Origin: Pleurocapsa sp. MO_226.B13
Lineage (GTDB): Bacteria; Cyanobacteriota; Cyanobacteriia; Cyanobacteriales; Xenococcaceae
Reading direction: 5' to 3'
DNA: 26,961 bases
Assembly: GCA_030064795.1 (NCBI GenBank)
Contig: JASJEI010000275.1
Location: 1-26,961 of the forward strand
Part shown: one piece after another, positions 23,405 to 26,961 of the stretch
How positions within the stretch are numbered: position 1 is the first letter of the stretch
Layout: each line of letters opens with the position of its first letter
The notes under the pieces: generated by a model
Databases searched by the model: none
The model's input: only the letters and a program-made list of their open reading frames with translations
What the model was told of the DNA's origin: nothing
Position numbers and translations under genes: made by a program

Positions 23405-25104
23405 ATGGATAATCTTATTGTCGATCGGGCATTAGTTCAATATCAGTCCGATCTAGATAGTTTGCTCTCTCAATTAGAAGAGTTTGCGACCAATATTAAT
23501 AATCAACAATTACAGTTAACTATTCGTAATTTACGGACTAATATTAACGAACCATTTTTATTTGTGGTGGTAGGAGAAGTTAAAGCGGGCAAAAGTAGTT
23601 TTGTCAATGCTTTGTTACAGGCAGATATTTGTAAAACCGCAGCCGATCCCTGTACCGATGTCATTCAACAGATTGTATATAGTGAAGAAAGGTTTGAAAA
23701 ATCGCTCGGTTCATACCTGCGGAAGATTGGTTTACCCAATCAAATCCTGAAAACTTTATCGGTAGTAGAACTCCTGGGACAAATACTGTCATCGAAAATC
23801 ATCAGGAAATCACCAAAGAATTTATTCCCAACAGCGATCTGATCTTCTTTGTTTTCTTTGCCAAAAATCCCTATACTCGTAGTGCTTGGGATTTATTAGA
23901 TTATGTCAATAGCGAATGGCGCAAAAAAGTAGTTTTTATTTTACAACAGGCAGACCTAACCAAACCAGAAGAGCTAGCTAAAAATAAAGAAAAGCTGGCA
24001 GAAATTGCCTTACAAAAAGGAATTGAATCTCCACAAATCTTTGCCACTTCTGTAGAATACGAGGTCAATGGCGAACCAGAGCGTAGTGGCTTTACGGAGG
24101 TTAGAGATTATATTCAGCAAACACTTAAAGATGGTGGAACGAAGAGATTGAAGCTTGAGGGAGTAGCAAATACTAGCGAACAAATTATCGATTTACTGAG
24201 AAAAGATTTAGTATCTCTGCAACAACAGTTAGATCAAGACCAAATAGTTGTAAACAAAATTAAAACCAAACTCCAGCAAAATAAAAGACAATCTGGTTTT
24301 GAATTAGAATCTTTAGTCAATCGATTATTAACTAAATACGATAAAATTACATCGACAGTGAAAGAAGAGTTTCGCGACAAGTTAACTTTATTTACTTTAG
24401 TCAAAGGTTCGTTTGCTATTTTATTTCGCACTAGCAAATCTACACCAAGCTAGATGGATGAATTAAAACAGGATTGTGAAAGCGAATTAAAAGCTTCCTT
24501 GGGAGAAATATCCCAGGATGGCATTAAACATTTTGTCGGTGGTATTAGAGAACTACTACAAAGTTTGGTGGATGATTTACACGATCTTAAAGTCAATCAG
24601 ATTAATACCAATGCGATTAGTGTAAATACTCTCGAAAGTCGTCAAGAAATTGTTGAGGATGTGCAGCAAAAAGTATCTACTCTCTTAGATGACAAAACCT
24701 TTCTTTATTCGATTGAATCAGTTAATGCTAGTGTTGCTCCCAGACTGGTGGGTGGTGGTGCAGCCACGGTTGCGGGTACGGCGATCGCCGCTTTAACCGA
24801 AATTGTATTATTAGATATTATCGGTACTGCTTTTGCAGGGGTGGGAATCTTATTTGCAGGCGGAACATTAGTGCTGAAAAAACGTAAAATTATTCATCAG
24901 TTTGAATCTAAACTCGATCGCGAAAAAGCCCGTTTTGACAGTGAAATAACTGATAAATTGAACTCCAAATTAGATATTATTTATGAAGAGATAGAACGCA
25001 ATTTTATCAATATTTATAATTACGTCGAAGCTGAAGAACAAAAAATCTTACCTTTAGTCGAGCAGTTCGATCGGATCGAGCAACGAGGGAAACAGTTAAT
25101 CTGA
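23405..25104 (+). pseudogene. Dynamin-like GTPase, disrupted by a frameshift and a stop codon
   Basis: Conceptually a bacterial dynamin-like protein of about 566 residues that would remodel membranes. The P-loop GEVKAGKSS (57-65) is intact. At 23768-23770 one base is missing in what should read GTA-GA(T/C)-ACT-CCT-GGG, so the G3 motif DTPG is broken and the first frame ends at 23842 as unrelated residues. From 23770 the next frame restores TPGTN, SDLIFFVFFA, a QQADL G4-like motif and the helical stalk. An in-frame TAG at 24451-24453 then interrupts it, followed at once by ATG. The last part (24454-25104) has a stalk and a hydrophobic pair of segments (about 24730-24880) typical of the membrane paddle. 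Codon use stays normal throughout, so the decay is recent or one lesion is a sequencing error. Confidence 0.85.
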
Positions 25105-25148
25105 AACATAAAAACAAATGCTACACAATAGTTTGGAATTCGGAGTTA

Positions 25149-25200
25149 GTAGGGGCGGTTCGCGATGCGAAGCGAGTCCTTTAGGGCGAACCGCCCCTAC
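25149..25200. repeat. Palindromic REP-like repeat
   Basis: A perfect 15-bp inverted repeat, GTAGGGGCGGTTCGC (25149-25163) and GCGAACCGCCCCTAC (25186-25200), encloses 22 nt. GC-rich repeats of this kind are scattered in cyanobacterial intergenic DNA. Placed 45 nt after the dynamin-like gene, it could also block RNA decay or act as a weak terminator, but it has no T-run. Confidence 0.75.
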
Positions 25201-25379
25201 AGTGGTTAGTGGTTAGTGACACTTCCTTGTTCCTCTACCTAGATGTAACAAGTTTTAAACTATCCCAGATAACAAGCGATCGCCGATCCTAAAGACACCG
25301 ATACTAATCGGTTATTTTACCATTGCTGATTAGGGTAAAAGCTAAAGGACTTAGCAAACAAATTTTGGTTACGAGTCTT

Positions 25380-25928
25380 ATGAAACAAAGTTCGGGATCG
25401 ATATCAATTATTATTGGCGTTAGTATACTTTCAGTAACGTTTTTGGGACTGATAGGGGTAGTATATTCGGTTTTTCGCGACAGCCTTCCAGAAGAGACAG
25501 ATGCGCCAGAATTAGCCGAGGATGATAGCCCCTTTGAACAGCTAAAGAAAGAGAAGAATATCATTATCGTTCCCGTACCAGAGCAAGTCGGTAGTTCCCC
25601 TGGGATCGACTCTAGTAGTAATGGGGGAATTCCAATTGGTAAATACTCTAATCCACCAAGTACGATTAATTCTCATGGTAGTTCAAATTACAGGGAAAAT
25701 CGTCCAATTGATAGTTTTGATTCTAGCGTAGAACGCAATCGCCAAAGACAAGAAGCGTTTGATAATACTATTCCCGACTATAGTCAACCTTCCTCTAGCA
25801 ATAATTTTAATCGCAGTAGTGATAATAGCTTAATCGAATCATTAGATAACGATGATTTTTTAGATAGTCCTAGTAACGATCGGCAAGAACGAATTAACAC
25901 CCCTCCTTTAACTGAATCTCCATTTTAA
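25380..25928 (+). CDS. Hypothetical membrane-anchored protein with Ser/Asn-rich domain
   Basis: I do not recognise this protein. From ATG at 25380 it has 182 residues; a TTG start at 25323 would add 19 residues, but the ATG places the membrane segment in a normal position. After a short N-terminus (MKQSSG) comes one hydrophobic segment (about residues 7-31, SIIIGVSILSVTFLGLIGVVY), then an acidic stretch, and then about 110 low-complexity residues rich in Ser, Asn, Asp, Pro and Gly. The tail is probably disordered, and the topology (inside or outside) cannot be settled. It lies 275 bp after the dynamin-like pseudogene on the same strand. A proline-rich or cell-surface linker role would be speculation. 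Confidence 0.6.
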   Translation: MKQSSGSISIIIGVSILSVTFLGLIGVVYSVFRDSLPEETDAPELAEDDSPFEQLKKEKNIIIVPVPEQVGSSPGIDSSSNGGIPIGKYSNPPSTINSHGSSNYRENRPIDSFDSSVERNRQRQEAFDNTIPDYSQPSSSNNFNRSSDNSLIESLDNDDFLDSPSNDRQERINTPPLTESPF

Positions 25929-26002
25929 AGCCAGATCGAGCCAAAATGTTTTTATGATTTTGCGATCGAGATCTATTTTTGAAAAAAGTACGCTAAATAA
26001 TT

Positions 26003-26065
26003 TCAATTTCTTTTTTTAATTTCTCGTTCGTAAATAATCGGATCTAAATCCTGCTCGTATTTTCC
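26003..26065 (-). pseudogene. Tandem duplicate of the 3' end of the downstream-facing hypothetical gene
   Basis: On the minus strand this stretch reads GKYEQDLDPIIYEREIKKRN and a stop. It is a diverged copy of the last residues of the protein at 26084-26476 (GKNQRELDPNIYLEEIKKRNY and a stop). The copy is in the same frame and starts 84 nt (28 codons) after its counterpart, so only the single TGA at 26084-26086 separates the two. It looks like a 28-codon tandem duplication whose distal copy is now untranslated, or is reached by readthrough. Confidence 0.7.
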
Positions 26066-26083
26066 ATTACTTCCATATTTAAA

Positions 26084-26476
26084 TCAATAATTTCTCTTTT
26101 TAATTTCTTCTAGATAAATATTTGGATCGAGTTCTCTTTGATTTTTTCCTTTAAGAAATTCTTGTAATATTATATAGGCAGTTTCTTCTGAAACTAAATC
26201 ACGAGCAACAAGTATAGATGGTTCGGATTCACGACCCAAATAGAAAAATACCTCTTTTTTCCTAGTTAATTGTTCGTACATTTCCTTAGCGCTATCCTTT
26301 CCGTAACGCTCTTCAAAATACTGATTTAGATAATAATTGCAAATCTCTAAGTAATAAGCAATATCTCGATCGGGAGAACTTTGAGGTTGTCTCGGAGTTG
26401 GCAAATTTTTATCCTCTGGTATGTTGAAATCCGCAGAATAAAAAAGTTGGCAGGATATTTCTTCTTTATTTGTCAT
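26084..26476 (-). CDS. Hypothetical protein, 130 aa
   Basis: I do not recognise this protein. It starts MTNKEEISCQLFYSADF, has a Pro-rich segment (PTPRQPQSSPD) near residue 30, then a helical stretch (YYLEICNYYLNQYFEERYGKDSAKEMYEQLTRKK), and ends in a charged helix (DPNIYLEEIKKRNY). It has no membrane segment or signal peptide and only two cysteines. The base composition is more AT-rich than that of its neighbours. The C-terminal end is repeated just downstream. It stands alone between a Ser-rich membrane protein gene (convergent) and the WD40 gene end. Confidence 0.6.
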   Translation of the reverse strand: MTNKEEISCQLFYSADFNIPEDKNLPTPRQPQSSPDRDIAYYLEICNYYLNQYFEERYGKDSAKEMYEQLTRKKEVFFYLGRESEPSILVARDLVSEETAYIILQEFLKGKNQRELDPNIYLEEIKKRNY

Positions 26477-26623
26477 ATTGTTTGCCGATCTATATTTGTC
26501 GAAAAAATGTTTAGAAAAATAATAGAATGTTGCTCCTTCGTCAGCGATATAATTTATCTAATAATTTAAATTAAAAAATGTTGTCAGGATATAGAATATT
26601 TATCGCTCGAACCGTCAAACCTT

Positions 26624-26651
26624 GTAGAGACGTAATATATTACGTCTCTAC
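26624..26651. repeat. Perfect 28-bp palindrome
   Basis: The arm GTAGAGACGTAATA (26624-26637) is followed directly by its exact reverse complement (26638-26651). The arm end TACGTCTCTAC matches the right arm of the imperfect palindrome at 211-238, which indicates one dispersed repeat family represented twice in the window. Confidence 0.8.
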
Positions 26652-26739
26652 GATCGATCTATTTTTCAAATGTTTTCGTAATCGGATTTCGTATCATTTT
26701 CTCCCCCCTACTATCCCAATGGTAAAGAGATTTCTCTTG

Positions 26740-26767
26740 AAAATGCAACTAAATTTAGTTGCATTTT
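26740..26767 (-). terminator. Palindromic, possibly bidirectional terminator
   Basis: AAAATGCAACTAAA (26740-26753) is followed directly by its perfect reverse complement (26754-26767). The hairpin lies 7 nt beyond the stop codon of the WD40 gene on the minus strand, with T-rich sequence at both ends of the stem, so it probably terminates that gene. The stem is AT-rich, which makes it a weak terminator. Confidence 0.5.
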
Positions 26768-26774
26768 GGCTAAT

Positions 26775-26961
26775 TTAGTTTTCGTCAGTCAAAGTTGAAT
26801 TGGAACTAAAACAAAGATGACGATCGCGTTGAGAAATTTCTGGGCTATGATGTAAATAGTCTTGAATCCAGTTACAGCCGTATTCCACAAGACTTAATGG
26901 CAAAATATTATCGAGATTCCAAAGAATGACTTTGCCATCTTCCCCCGCAGTCGCTAGGGTT
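26775..26961 (-). CDS. WD40-repeat protein, C-terminal end (partial)
   Basis: The frame runs off the right edge of the window; the last 61 residues and TAA (26775-26777) are present. The segment LATAGEDGKVILWNLD is the end of a WD40 beta-propeller blade. After it comes LVEYGCNWIQDYLHHSPEIS and then QRDRHLC. Such a short helical tail after the propeller is, as I recall, typical of large cyanobacterial WD40 proteins with N-terminal NACHT, TIR or AAA-type domains, but the N-terminus is not visible here. The gene may encode a signalling or defence NTPase; this cannot be confirmed from the fragment. Confidence 0.8.
   Translation of the reverse strand, partial: TLATAGEDGKVILWNLDNILPLSLVEYGCNWIQDYLHHSPEISQRDRHLCFSSNSTLTDEN

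Larger units (their letters stand above)
26477..26774. other. Repeat-bearing spacer before the WD40 gene end
   Basis: No gene is supported here. The stretch carries a perfect 28-bp palindrome at 26624-26651 and a perfect 28-bp palindrome at 26740-26767, described separately. Confidence 0.6.

Noticed and set aside
23760..23775. Programmed frameshift in the dynamin-like gene
   Set aside because: No slippery heptamer or downstream structure is seen, the shift falls in the catalytic G3 motif, and a second lesion is present; decay or sequencing error is simpler.
26578..26778. 66-residue plus-strand frame
   Set aside because: It runs through two perfect palindromes and has no family features or ribosome-binding site.

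Overview
The window is cyanobacterial chromosome. The octamer GCGATCGC (HIP1) occurs throughout, and the gene content fits: DUF4278, ntcB/cnaT, a glycine-rich-tail RRM protein, CsaB, a MMADHC-like protein, and a Kai clock. Long AT-rich spacers filled with palindromic repeats suggest a large-genome filamentous or colonial lineage; the genus cannot be fixed from this sequence alone. No tRNA, rRNA or CRISPR array was seen.

Layout. 1-326 holds a MITE-like element (TIRs plus direct repeats) and a palindromic repeat, with no gene. 327-785 carries two tiny conserved proteins. 898-2589 (-) is an M3 oligoendopeptidase, divergent from an AlkA-type glycosylase (2917-3534). From 3858 to 14332 six genes run in one direction: a hybrid PAS kinase, a membrane PAS kinase, a response regulator whose C-terminal domain resembles the KaiC-activating domain of KaiA (KaiA3 type), kaiB, kaiC, and a second hybrid kinase paralogous to the first. 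An intergenic candidate small RNA with its own promoter and terminator follows. Then come ribF and an Ap4A phosphorylase. A 450-bp gene-free stretch (16511-16960) holds a 150-bp palindromic element and heptamer repeats. On the minus strand are a small basic protein, an RRM protein, and the ntcB - cnaT - MMADHC-like group, where ntcB has a textbook NtcA-activated promoter. A coiled-coil protein and csaB follow. The last part has a dynamin-like GTPase gene broken by a frameshift and a stop codon, two unrecognised proteins, several palindromes, and the 3' end of a WD40-repeat gene (-).

How the genes work together. The central feature is a non-standard KaiABC clock. The KaiA component has a complete phosphorylatable receiver (E12, D13, D63, T91, K113) in place of the pseudo-receiver of classical KaiA. 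The KaiC keeps both Walker A motifs, both catalytic Glu pairs and the Ser-Thr autophosphorylation pair. Three PAS-rich histidine kinases lie beside the clock genes, and the one immediately upstream has no receiver of its own. This makes a signal-to-clock phosphotransfer route through KaiA3 a concrete testable hypothesis. Separately, ntcB and cnaT form a nitrogen-assimilation regulatory unit that matches the gene pair known from Anabaena; its NtcA box and -10 element can be read directly upstream of ntcB.
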